DNA from: an uncultured Gemmatimonadota bacterium
Lineage (GTDB): Bacteria; Gemmatimonadota; Gemmatimonadetes; Gemmatimonadales; Gemmatimonadaceae
Assembly (NCBI GenBank): GCA_902825965.1
Contig: CADEDA010000021.1
Coordinates: forward strand, 1-56,187
DNA: 56,187 nucleotides
Direction of reading: 5' to 3'
In this document: positions 7,855 through 17,909 of the stretch, in pieces
Position numbering within the stretch: position 1 is the stretch's first letter
Layout of the letters: each line of letters starts with the position of its first letter
Notes under the pieces: generated by a model
Database searches by the model: none
The model's input: only the letters and a program-made list of their open reading frames with translations
Told to the model about the DNA's origin: nothing
Program-made: the position numbers and the translations under genes

Positions 7855-8993
7855 CTGCGCCCGCCGCGCGGCCCGCCGCGATCATCTTCCGCAAGCGCAT
7901 CCTGCCGTGGAGCGAGACGTTCATCGCCGCGCAGTCCGGCGCGATGACGCGGTTTGCGCCGGTGCTGGTGGGCTACTCGCGCGACGCCAGCGGCGCGGCG
8001 TACCTGGTGGGCCGGCCGCAGCTGCTGCTCGATGAGCACAGCTGGTTCCCGGCGCTCGAGAAGTTCCTGCTCAAGTCCGCGGGGCGTGCGCCGCGGCGCT
8101 GGCTCCGGGCCATCGCCGACACCCAGCCGGCGGTGCTGCACGCGCATTTCGGCTCGAGCGCGCTGCCGGCCAGTCGCATCGCCAAGGCGTTGGGCATCCC
8201 GCTGGTGGTGACCTACCACGGCATGGACATCACGGTGCGCGCCAAGACCGAGGCCGAGGCCGAGCGGCGGCGGCGTGCGTTCGCCGCGGCCGACCGGGTG
8301 ATCGCGGTCTCGCGGTTCATCGCGGACGCGCTCCGCGCCGCGGGCTGTCCCGACGACCGGATCCTGTTGCACTACATCGGCGTGGACACGCAGAAGTTCA
8401 CGCCCCCCGCGGCGCCGCGGGCCGCGCACGAGGTGCTGTTCGTGGGCCGCCTCGTGGACAAGAAGGGTGTGATCCACCTCGTGCGCGCCATGGCCATCGT
8501 GCGGCGCACGGTGCCCGAGGCCACGCTCACCATCGCCGGCGACGGCCCGCTGCGCGAAGGCCTCGCGCGGGAGGCCGAGGCGCTCAAGGTCCCCGCGACC
8601 TTCCTCGGCGTGCAGACGCCGGAGCAGGTGCAGCAGCTCATGCGGCGCGCGGCCGTGCTCGCGGGCCCGAGCATCGCCGACCACCGCGGCAACGCGGAGG
8701 GACTGCCGATCACGTTCCTCGAGGCACAGGCCAGCGGCTTGCCCTTGGTGGTGTCGACGAGCGGTGGCACCGGCGAAGGGGTGGTGCACGGCAGCACGGG
8801 CTACCTGTTCGCACCGGGGGACGAGGCGGCGCTGGCGGGGCACCTCACCGCGCTGCTGGGAGACGCCGCACTGCGTGCGCGGATGAGTGCGGCGGCCCGG
8901 GAGCACATGGTGGCGCACTTCGACCTGCGGACGCAGACGGCGGCGCTGGAGCGGATGTACGGGGAGCTGCGCGGCGAGCGTCCAGCGAGGTGA
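7851..8993 (+). CDS. Family 4 glycosyltransferase (GT-B fold)
   Basis: The product is 380 residues. The N-terminal half carries HAHFGSSALPASR and TYHGMDI, and the C-terminal half carries LFVGRLVDKKG, TIAGDGPLRE and the EGLPITFLEAQASG signature with the two glutamates spaced by seven residues. This is a retaining GT4 of the kind found in exopolysaccharide and O-antigen clusters. The ATG at 7851 overlaps the upstream stop by four bases. It is the last gene of the GT2-pyruvyl transferase-GT4 unit and is followed by a hairpin shared with convergent lepA. Confidence 0.92.
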   Translation: MTAPAARPAAIIFRKRILPWSETFIAAQSGAMTRFAPVLVGYSRDASGAAYLVGRPQLLLDEHSWFPALEKFLLKSAGRAPRRWLRAIADTQPAVLHAHFGSSALPASRIAKALGIPLVVTYHGMDITVRAKTEAEAERRRRAFAAADRVIAVSRFIADALRAAGCPDDRILLHYIGVDTQKFTPPAAPRAAHEVLFVGRLVDKKGVIHLVRAMAIVRRTVPEATLTIAGDGPLREGLAREAEALKVPATFLGVQTPEQVQQLMRRAAVLAGPSIADHRGNAEGLPITFLEAQASGLPLVVSTSGGTGEGVVHGSTGYLFAPGDEAALAGHLTALLGDAALRARMSAAAREHMVAHFDLRTQTAALERMYGELRGERPAR

Positions 8994-9009
8994 CACGAGC
9001 GATGTGAGC

Positions 9010-9043
9010 ACGGCGATGCGCGCGGGAAGCGCCGCATCGCCGT
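9010..9043. terminator. Hairpin between convergent GT4 and lepA genes
   Basis: The arms ACGGCGATGCG (9010-9020) and CGCATCGCCGT (9033-9043) are perfectly complementary over 11 bp. A further short CGC/GCG pairing sits inside around a GGGAA loop. It lies in the 74-base gap between two converging genes, so it could serve as a terminator for both. There is no strong T-run on either side. Confidence 0.6.
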
Positions 9044-9067
9044 CTCCCCGAACCGACCGCTGCGGCC

Positions 9068-10867
<1,800 letters not shown>

Positions 10868-10896
10868 GATGGGTTCGGTTCGAGAGATAACCCCGA

Positions 10897-10925
10897 AACC
10901 TAGTGAGGCGTGACCTCGCCACCAA
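10897..10925 (-). promoter_or_regulatory. Likely lepA promoter
   Basis: Reading the minus strand there is TTGGTG (10925-10920), a 17-base spacer, and TAGGTT (10902-10897), a fair sigma-70-like pair. The leader to the GTG start would be about 22 bases. Confidence 0.5.
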
Positions 10926-10931
10926 CTCCCC

Positions 10932-12932
10932 TCACGGCAGCGCGAACGCGATCACCTGGTCGCTCTGCCCGAAGCGCCCACCATCCCCGCCCGCCGCGAT
11001 CACCACGTACTGCTTCCCGTCCGCACCGATGTACGTCATCGGTGTTGCCTTGCCGCCAGCCGGCAGCTCCGCGCTCCACAGTTCGCGTCCCGTCTCCACA
11101 TCGATCGCGCGGAAGCGGCGGTCGAGGGTCGCCGCGATGAATGCCAGCCCACCGGCCGTGACGATCGCACCGCCGAGGTTGGGCGAGCCGGACTCGGTCG
11201 CGCCCGCGTCCCCCTGCGGTCCGAACCACCCGAGCGGCACCGTCCACAGGATCCGCCTCGCGGCGATATCCACCGCCACGAGACTGCCGAACGGAGGCGG
11301 CGTACACGGTACGCCATCGCTGCCGATCAGGAGTCCGCGCACTTGGTGGTATGGCGTGTTCCGGAGCCGGTTCACCTGATACCCGCGTGCCGACGCCTCG
11401 CGACGCAACGCGGCGATGTCCGTGCCCTCGGTCGGCACGAGGCGGATGAACGCGGCGATCGTGTTCACGGGCACGATGGCCACCTCCCGACGCGCGTCCC
11501 ATGCCACGCCGCCCCAGTGCGCGCCGCCGATGTTCGACGGGACCGCAAGGCTGCCCTGGAGACTCGGTGGGGTGAAGATGCCGTCGTTGCGCAGCGCGGC
11601 GATCTGTGCGCGACAGCCCTCGCGGCCGGCCGCCGTGAGTCCGAACGCAGCGTCGGCGGTGAACGCGAGCGGGCTCAACGGTGGCAAGGCGCTGAACGGC
11701 TGCGTCGGCCACGCGCGCTCGCCGTCGACGTCGCTGGCGGGCACCGCGCGCTCCTCGACCGGGACCAGCGGTGCCCCCGTCTCGCGGTCGAGCACGAACA
11801 GCATGCCGGTCTTCGTCGCCTGCAGCACCGCGGCGCGGCGACGCCCGTCGATCGTGACGTCGACGAGCGCGGGCGGAGCGGCGTTGTCGTAGTCCCAGAG
11901 ATCGTGATGCACCGTCTGGAAGTGCCACAGCACCTCACCCGTCGCGGCACGGAGCGCGACAACGCTGTTCGCGTAGTCGTTGCGACCGAGTCGTTTGCCG
12001 CCGTAGTAGTCCGGACTCGCCGACGACGTCGGCACGAACACCAGTCCGCGCGCCGTATCGGCGGCGATCACGCTCCAGGCGTTCGCGGCGCCCGTGCGAT
12101 GGGACTCCGCACCCTCCCAGGTCGCGTACGCCGGGTCGCGCGGGTCCTGCGGAACGGGATCCCAGCTCCAGCGCTTCGCGCCGGTACGCGCATCGTAGCC
12201 GCGCACCTCGCCGCTGGCCGCATCGGTGCGGTTGTTGTCGGCGACCGCCGAGCCGACCACGATCATCCCGTTCACGATCGCGGGCGGCGACGTGACTTCG
12301 TACTCCGCGAACTCGAACGGCGTGTTGCGCAGGCCGTCGCGCAGGTGCACGACGCCGTCGACCCCGAATCCCCGGCAGGGCCGACCGGTCCGCCCGTCGA
12401 GTGCGAGCAGTCGCCCATCGATGGTCGCCGCGATGATGCGTCGGCGACAGGCATCGTCGGGCGCGGCCTGCGGGTCGAGCCAGGCGGACACGCCGCGGGA
12501 GGTGAAGTCGCCGAACCCTTCGCGCGGACTCACCCGCGCGTCGTATCGCCAACGCTCGGCGCCGCTCACCGGATCGAGCGCGATGATCTTGCCGAGAGGT
12601 GTGCTCAGGAAGAGAGTGCCGTCGACGAGGATCGGGGTGGCCTCGAACGAACGCGAGCCGGGCTCGAGCTCGCCCGTGCGGTAGCGCCATGCCGGCCGGA
12701 GCGACGCGACGTTGCTCCGGTCGATCTGTGTCAGCGGAGCGAAGCGGCTACCGCCCGCGTCTCCGCCGTAGGCCGGCCACTCGGTGGCAGCCGGGCGTTG
12801 TGCACCCAGCGCGGCCAGCGGCAGGCTCGCGAGGGCGAGCGATGAACACACGGTCGACCGGAGCGAACGCATCAACGGGCGCAGCAGCCGCACGGGCGGC
12901 GGAGCGGACGCGGCGGATCGGGGGACAGGCAT
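10932..12932 (-). CDS. PQQ-dependent dehydrogenase (quinoprotein beta-propeller, membrane glucose/quinate dehydrogenase type)
   Basis: The open frame gives 666 residues. A start at ATG 12870-12872 (646 residues) yields a cleaner signal peptide, [24 protein letters not shown], and is equally possible. The mature part begins [18 protein letters not shown] and contains propeller repeats, [15 protein letters not shown] and [11 protein letters not shown], all typical of PQQ dehydrogenases of the glucose/quinate type. There is no membrane anchor domain like the one at the N terminus of E. coli Gcd and no heme CxxCH, so it should be a soluble periplasmic enzyme. It would oxidise a sugar or alcohol and pass electrons to quinone. 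No PQQ biosynthesis genes are in the window. Confidence 0.88.
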   Translation of the reverse strand: MPVPRSAASAPPPVRLLRPLMRSLRSTVCSSLALASLPLAALGAQRPAATEWPAYGGDAGGSRFAPLTQIDRSNVASLRPAWRYRTGELEPGSRSFEATPILVDGTLFLSTPLGKIIALDPVSGAERWRYDARVSPREGFGDFTSRGVSAWLDPQAAPDDACRRRIIAATIDGRLLALDGRTGRPCRGFGVDGVVHLRDGLRNTPFEFAEYEVTSPPAIVNGMIVVGSAVADNNRTDAASGEVRGYDARTGAKRWSWDPVPQDPRDPAYATWEGAESHRTGAANAWSVIAADTARGLVFVPTSSASPDYYGGKRLGRNDYANSVVALRAATGEVLWHFQTVHHDLWDYDNAAPPALVDVTIDGRRRAAVLQATKTGMLFVLDRETGAPLVPVEERAVPASDVDGERAWPTQPFSALPPLSPLAFTADAAFGLTAAGREGCRAQIAALRNDGIFTPPSLQGSLAVPSNIGGAHWGGVAWDARREVAIVPVNTIAAFIRLVPTEGTDIAALRREASARGYQVNRLRNTPYHQVRGLLIGSDGVPCTPPPFGSLVAVDIAARRILWTVPLGWFGPQGDAGATESGSPNLGGAIVTAGGLAFIAATLDRRFRAIDVETGRELWSAELPAGGKATPMTYIGADGKQYVVIAAGGDGGRFGQSDQVIAFALP

Positions 12933-13088
12933 GAGGTACCTCGGCTTGGGTTCGGCGCGAAGGGTAGACCACCTCTCGCCCGGGCACGGAGGGCGCCGGG
13001 ACCACCGGGACAGCAGTCGGGACCACGGGGAGGGAGCGCAGGCGATGCGGAGGCGTGAGCCCGGGGGCCGCGTCCCGCAGCGCCCGAC

Positions 13089-13832
13089 TCAGAGCTCCTG
13101 CTTGAACCGCCGGCTCCAACTCAAGGTCGTGCCGTCGTGCAGCACCACCCGATAGTCGCCGTGCGACCACGGATGGATCTCCCGCATCGCGTCCACCCGC
13201 ACGAGGTCGCTCTTGTTGATCCGCAGGAACTGCTTCGGATCGAGTCGCGCGGCGAGCGACGTCAATGTGCGGCGCACCCGGAACGTCCGGCCGCCCGATC
13301 GGATGTCGCAATAGTTGCGGTCGGCGCGGATGTGGTCGACCCGATCCACCGGGAGCAGGTAGGCGCGCGTCTCGTCGTGCACCAGAATCCGAGCGAGGAA
13401 CGATCCTTCCGATTCGATCGCCGCAGCGATGGCGCGCATGCCACGGTGTCGCTTCGCGACACCTCCCGACAGGAGCTTGTGCGCGCGCGCCAGCGCCGCG
13501 GCCAGGCGCTCCGGCTGCACCGGCTTCAGCAGGTAGTCCACTGCGCGCGCATCGAAGGCCGCCAACGCGTGTTCGTCGAAGGCCGTGCAGAAGATCGTGA
13601 GCGGCATCTCCTCGCCCATCGCTTGCACGAGACCGAATCCGTCGAGTCGCGGCATCCGGATGTCGAGCAGCACGACATCGGGCGCGTGCGACGCGATCGC
13701 ATCGACCGCCACCTCACCGTCCTCGGCCTCGGCCACGACTTGCGCGTCGAGCGACGGGTCGAGCTCCCCGACCAATCGCCGCAGGCGCGCGCGGGCCGGC
13801 GCTTCGTCATCGACGAGCAGGAGGCGCATCAC
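13089..13832 (-). CDS. LytTR-family response regulator
   Basis: The product is 247 residues. The receiver domain has the acidic pair DDE near residue 8, the phospho-acceptor D57 in VLLDIRMP, and KPVQPERLAAAL at the end. The LytTR DNA-binding domain follows (ADRNYCDIRSGG...FLRINKSDLVRVD...HDGTTLSWSRRF). Such regulators bind direct repeats upstream of target genes. The first codon may be GTG 13830-13832 (overlap GTGA) or the adjacent ATG 13827-13829 (overlap TGATG). It is translationally coupled to the sensor kinase gene. Possible targets include the adjacent dehydrogenase, but no LytTR repeat was confirmed. Confidence 0.92.
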   Translation of the reverse strand: MMRLLLVDDEAPARARLRRLVGELDPSLDAQVVAEAEDGEVAVDAIASHAPDVVLLDIRMPRLDGFGLVQAMGEEMPLTIFCTAFDEHALAAFDARAVDYLLKPVQPERLAAALARAHKLLSGGVAKRHRGMRAIAAAIESEGSFLARILVHDETRAYLLPVDRVDHIRADRNYCDIRSGGRTFRVRRTLTSLAARLDPKQFLRINKSDLVRVDAMREIHPWSHGDYRVVLHDGTTLSWSRRFKQEL

Positions 13833-14998
13833 CCGGGCCGGGTGGGGAGTGTGATCCGGACCTCGAATCCGCCGCCAGCCAGGTTGTGCGCGGTGAGGTG
13901 TGCGGACCCGCCATACAGCAGTGCCAACCGGCGTGCGCTGGTGCTGAGGCCGGTCCCGGACGCCATCGGATCGCGCCCCGGCGGCACACCGGGGCCGTCA
14001 TCCTGCACCGTGACCACCAGGTGGTCTCCCGACACGCGCACGCCGAGGGCGATCCGCGCGTGGCCGCTGCGCTCGAGCGCACCATGGCGCACGGCGTTCT
14101 CCACCAGCGGCTGCAGCAGCAACGGCGGCAAGACCGCGTCTGCTGCGGCCGGGTCACTCTCGATGCGCAAGTCGAGCCGACGTCCGAACCGCGCACGCAT
14201 CAACTCCGCGTACGCGTCGAGCAGCGCCAACTCCTCGTGCAATGGCACCGTCACCCGGTCGGTCGCCCGGAAGGAGACGCGCAACAGGTCCGCGAGTCGG
14301 CCGATGAGCCGATCCGCGCCGCGCGGGTCCTCATGGAGCTGCGCCGAGATGGTGTTGAGCGCGTTGAAGAGGAAGTGCGGCTGCAGTTGCAGTCGCAGAC
14401 TGTGCAACTGACTCTGGGCGAGTGCCCGTTCGAGTTCCGATTGCGCCGTCGCCTGCCGCCGACGCTCGACGATCTCCTCCCCCAGCCACAGCGCGCCCAG
14501 CATCATGGCGAACCCGATCAGCGCCGACGGGGCTTCCATGAGATAGCGGAGCGGCATCCTGCCGTAGTCGTACGTGCCCAGGCCGGCGAGCGGGAAGATC
14601 ACGGAGCGTGAGGCCCACATGAAGCTCGTGTTCACGGCGCTCAACGCGAGACCGAGGAGCAGGTACGCGGGAACCCGCCGCCAGAAGGCCGATCCACGCA
14701 GCGGTGCACGTCGCCACGCGAGGAACACGAATCCGCTCAGCGCGAACGACCCGAACGAGCCGGTGCCCTCCTCGATGAACCGCGGGAGGAAGGTGGTGTG
14801 GTCCTCCCGCACCACGTCGTCAAGCCACACGTACGTGAAGCGCAGTACGAAGAACGCCGCGTGCACGAGGGCCGAGACCCGCACGAAGTCCCGGAACGTG
14901 AATCCGGGGTCGCGGTTGCGCGCCGCGGGTGCGGGGTCGTCACCCGAGGCGGCAGGGCGGGTCGGAGAGGCCACGCCGCCAATCTCGCGCCCGGGCAT
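13829..14998 (-). CDS. LytS/YehU-type sensor histidine kinase
   Basis: I choose ATG 14996-14998, giving 389 residues; the open frame extends further upstream with low-complexity sequence. Four membrane segments lie between about residues 40 and 190 (VSALVHAAFFVLRFTYVWL is the first). Then come the His_kinase motif LQPHFLFNALN with the phospho-accepting histidine and a GHKL domain with N box LVENAVRHGAL and DDGPGVPPG. It should autophosphorylate and pass phosphate to the LytTR regulator encoded just downstream. The periplasmic part is too small for a large sensor domain, so the signal is probably sensed in the membrane. Confidence 0.9.
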   Translation of the reverse strand: MPGREIGGVASPTRPAASGDDPAPAARNRDPGFTFRDFVRVSALVHAAFFVLRFTYVWLDDVVREDHTTFLPRFIEEGTGSFGSFALSGFVFLAWRRAPLRGSAFWRRVPAYLLLGLALSAVNTSFMWASRSVIFPLAGLGTYDYGRMPLRYLMEAPSALIGFAMMLGALWLGEEIVERRRQATAQSELERALAQSQLHSLRLQLQPHFLFNALNTISAQLHEDPRGADRLIGRLADLLRVSFRATDRVTVPLHEELALLDAYAELMRARFGRRLDLRIESDPAAADAVLPPLLLQPLVENAVRHGALERSGHARIALGVRVSGDHLVVTVQDDGPGVPPGRDPMASGTGLSTSARRLALLYGGSAHLTAHNLAGGGFEVRITLPTRPG

Positions 14999-15128
14999 CC
15001 CGGCGCCAAGCAAGTCCGGGACATCAGGGACTCCCGGGGGGACGAGCGGCGGTGGTCGCGTTCGACGGTCGGACGCGACGGGCCTGCCGCCCGCCACGAA
15101 CGTCGACCGAGCTCCCTGCGTATCCCCT

Positions 15129-15156
15129 TTGTAACCCACTCGCCGCACGGTACCTT
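15129..15156 (+). promoter_or_regulatory. Likely promoter of the DUF58-BatA-mfd unit
   Basis: TTGTAA (15129-15134), a 16-base spacer and TACCTT (15151-15156) precede the ATG at 15166. Transcription would begin about three bases before the start codon. No Shine-Dalgarno sequence is seen, so the mRNA may be leaderless. Confidence 0.5.
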
Positions 15157-15165
15157 CCTCCGCGC

Positions 15166-16092
15166 ATGACCGCTCCCGCGTCACCGGCCGCGACCGTCCG
15201 GGCCGACCTGATGGATCCTGGAACCCTCGCGGCCCTCGGGCGCCTCGAGGTCATTTCGCGCTGGATCGTGGACGGGCTGCTCGCCGGCCTCCACCGCTCC
15301 CCCAAGAAGGGCTTCTCGGTCGAATTCGCCGAGCATCGGGCCTACCAGCCTGGTGACGACCTGCGCTTCATGGATTGGAAGGTCGCCGCCCGCGCCGACA
15401 AGTGGCTGATCAAGCAGTACGAGGAGGAGACGAACCTCCGCGCCACGATCGTGCTCGACGTCTCGCGGTCCATGGATTGGAAGAGCCGGCCGCAGCTGCT
15501 CACCAAGCTCGCCTACGGCGAGCGGCTCGTCGCCGCGCTCTCGCTGCTGCTCATCCGCCAGCGTGATTCGGTGGGACTCATCCGCTTCGACGATCAGCTG
15601 CGCTCGGTGGTGCCGCCCAAGTCGCGCACCGTCCAATGGAAGCGTATCCTCACGGCGCTCGCCGAGCCCGGCGCGGGTCAGGGCTCGGATGCGGCCGGCG
15701 CGCTCTCGCAGGCGGGTAAGCTCATCCGTCGCCGCGGCATGGTGATCCTCGTCTCCGACCTGCTGCTGGACTCGCAGGAGATCGACGACACCGTCCACGC
15801 CCTGCGGGCGCAGGGACACGACGTCACCATCCTGCACCTGCTCGACCCCGCCGAACGCACCTTCGACATGGCGGCGGGGGAGTCCGAGTTCGTCGATCCG
15901 GAGCAGGGCGAATCACTCGCCGTCACGCCCGCCGACGTGCGGGAGCTCTACGGCGAGACCGTGAAGGAAGCCATCGATGAGTGGCGCGCGCGCTTCGCCG
16001 GCGCCGGCGCCTTCTACGAACCGATCGGCACCGACCAACCGTTCGGCGTCCCGCTGCGCCGCGCGTTCGCCGCCCGCCAGCGACTCTACTAG
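15166..16092 (+). CDS. DUF58 domain protein (MoxR-associated, vWA-like)
   Basis: The product is 308 residues from the ATG at 15166. DUF58 hallmarks are FAEHRAYQPGDDLRFMDWK near residue 45 and YEEETNLR, with a vWA-like metal site DVSRSMDW and VSDLLLDSQEIDD. The protein is soluble. Members usually sit next to a MoxR AAA ATPase and BatA-type membrane proteins and are thought to help assemble or activate other proteins at the membrane. Here the BatA-like partner follows 2 bases after the stop, but no MoxR gene is adjacent in the window. Upstream the neighbour is the divergent sensor kinase. Confidence 0.9.
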   Translation: MTAPASPAATVRADLMDPGTLAALGRLEVISRWIVDGLLAGLHRSPKKGFSVEFAEHRAYQPGDDLRFMDWKVAARADKWLIKQYEEETNLRATIVLDVSRSMDWKSRPQLLTKLAYGERLVAALSLLLIRQRDSVGLIRFDDQLRSVVPPKSRTVQWKRILTALAEPGAGQGSDAAGALSQAGKLIRRRGMVILVSDLLLDSQEIDDTVHALRAQGHDVTILHLLDPAERTFDMAAGESEFVDPEQGESLAVTPADVRELYGETVKEAIDEWRARFAGAGAFYEPIGTDQPFGVPLRRAFAARQRLY

Positions 16093-16094
16093 CC

Positions 16095-17909
16095 GTGAGT
16101 TTCCTCGCGCCTTGGGCGCTCCTGCTCGCTGCCGCCGTCGGTGTGCCGCTCGTGCTCCATCTGCTCCGCCGCCGGACCGGCGCGCGGATCGACTTCCCGG
16201 CGGTGCGCTACCTGCTGCGCATGGAACGCGAGCACGCCAACGAGGTGCGGCTCAAGAACCTGCTGCTGATGCTGCTCCGCGTGGGTATCGTGCTCGCCAT
16301 CGCCTTGGCCGCCGCGCGCCCCATCGGACCGCTGCCCGGACTGGGCCACCCGCCGACCGCGGTCGCGATCGTCATCGACAACTCGCTCTCGTCGGCGGCC
16401 GCCGGCGCGGGTGGACCGCTGCTGAGCCGGCTCACCGCCTCGGCCCGCGCGCTGCTCGACGCCAGCAATACCGCGGACCGCCTGTGGCTCGTGACCATGG
16501 ACGGTGCGGTCACCGGGGGCGACGCCGGCACGCTCGGCGCCGCGCTCGGCGGGCTCCGGCCGCTCGATGGCGCGGGGGACGCCGCGCTCGCGCTACGGCG
16601 TGCCAGCGCCGTGGTGCGGGCGAGCGGGGTGCCCGCGCAGCGCGTGGTGGTGCTCACCGACGCACAGGTCTCGTCATGGGGCGCCGTGAGCACGGAGACA
16701 CTCGGCGGTGTGCCGGCCACCATCGTGGTGCCGGAGGGCGCGCCGGGCCCCAACCGCGCACTGACCGAGGTGGTGACGGAGCCGCTGCATTGGGATCCGC
16801 GCGGTGCCGTGCGCGCCACGATGCGCGGTGCGGACTCCACGACCTGGCGTGTCGTGCTGGAGGGCCGCACGCTCGCGCGCGGCAGCGCCAAGCCGGGCGC
16901 GGCGATCCTGGCGCACGTGCAGCCCATCGCGCGGGGCTGGGCCAGTGGCACGGTGGAACTCGGGCCGGACGAACTGCGCGCGGACGACGTGCGGCACTTC
17001 GCCGTGCACGTGGGTGAACCACCGGCGGTGAACCTCGATGCGGGTGCCAGTCTCTTCCTGCGGGGAGCGGTGGACGCCTTGGTGCAGGGCGGGCGCGCGC
17101 GGCGCGGTGGCACCGTGCTCATCGCCAGCGCCGAACGGGCCCGGACGCCCGGGTTGCTCTTCGCACCTGCGGATCCGCTCAAGGTGGCGGATGCCAACCG
17201 GGCACTCGAGCGCGCCGGCATCCCCTGGCGGTTCGGTGCGCGGCGGGAGGGACCGGCGCCACTGCGTGGTGCTGGCGTCGAAGGTGCCGTGGCCCGGAGC
17301 TGGTACGTCCTGAGTGCGGTCGGCGCGCCGGCCGGTGTGGACACCCTCGCGCGTGTGGGCGCGGCGCCTTGGGTGGTCTCAGGCGACGGCTATGTGCTGG
17401 TGGCCTCGGCCGCCGAGCAGAGCGCGACGGACCTGCCGGTGCGTGCGGCCTTCGTGCCCTGGCTCGACGCGCTGCTCTCGCAGCGGCTCGCGCAGAGCGG
17501 CGCCGGCGTGATCGCGGCCGTGCCGGGAGCGCTGGTCCGGGTGCCGTCGCGCGCGGACCAGCTCGAGGCGCCGGACGGAAGCCTGCGGGCGGTGCAGAGC
17601 GGCGCGCAGGTGCAGTTGCCCTGGACCGCCGGCGTGCATTTCTGGCGCCGCGCCGGCGAGCGCATCGGTGCCGTCGTCGTCAACGGCGAAGCCTCCGAGT
17701 CCGAACTCGCCCGCCTCACCGGTGCGGCCCTCGCCGACTCGCTCGGCGATGCCGCCGTGGCGTCGGGCCCGGACGGCCTGGCCCGCGCGACCTTCAATGT
17801 CGGCGGGTCGCGCAGCCTCGAGCGCAGCTTCCTCGTGCTCGCGCTGCTCCTGCTCGTCGCCGAGGCGATCGTCGCGCGGCGCGGCATCCTCAAGACCGCC
17901 GCGGCCTGA
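16095..17909 (+). CDS. BatA-like membrane protein (aerotolerance N-terminal domain, vWA-like)
   Basis: I start this 604-residue protein at GTG 16095-16097, two bases after the DUF58 stop. Residues 1-90 match the BatA N-terminal family: a membrane segment ending in VLHLLRRRTGARIDFPAVRYL, then LLMLLRVGIVLAIALAAARP as the second segment. A degenerate vWA-like region begins at VAIVIDNSLSS. A third membrane segment near the C terminus (SFLVLALLLLVAEAIVARRG) leaves the bulk of the protein outside the cytoplasm. Its stop overlaps the mfd start (TGATG). Function beyond partnership with the DUF58 protein is unknown. Confidence 0.85.
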   Translation: MSFLAPWALLLAAAVGVPLVLHLLRRRTGARIDFPAVRYLLRMEREHANEVRLKNLLLMLLRVGIVLAIALAAARPIGPLPGLGHPPTAVAIVIDNSLSSAAAGAGGPLLSRLTASARALLDASNTADRLWLVTMDGAVTGGDAGTLGAALGGLRPLDGAGDAALALRRASAVVRASGVPAQRVVVLTDAQVSSWGAVSTETLGGVPATIVVPEGAPGPNRALTEVVTEPLHWDPRGAVRATMRGADSTTWRVVLEGRTLARGSAKPGAAILAHVQPIARGWASGTVELGPDELRADDVRHFAVHVGEPPAVNLDAGASLFLRGAVDALVQGGRARRGGTVLIASAERARTPGLLFAPADPLKVADANRALERAGIPWRFGARREGPAPLRGAGVEGAVARSWYVLSAVGAPAGVDTLARVGAAPWVVSGDGYVLVASAAEQSATDLPVRAAFVPWLDALLSQRLAQSGAGVIAAVPGALVRVPSRADQLEAPDGSLRAVQSGAQVQLPWTAGVHFWRRAGERIGAVVVNGEASESELARLTGAALADSLGDAAVASGPDGLARATFNVGGSRSLERSFLVLALLLLVAEAIVARRGILKTAAA

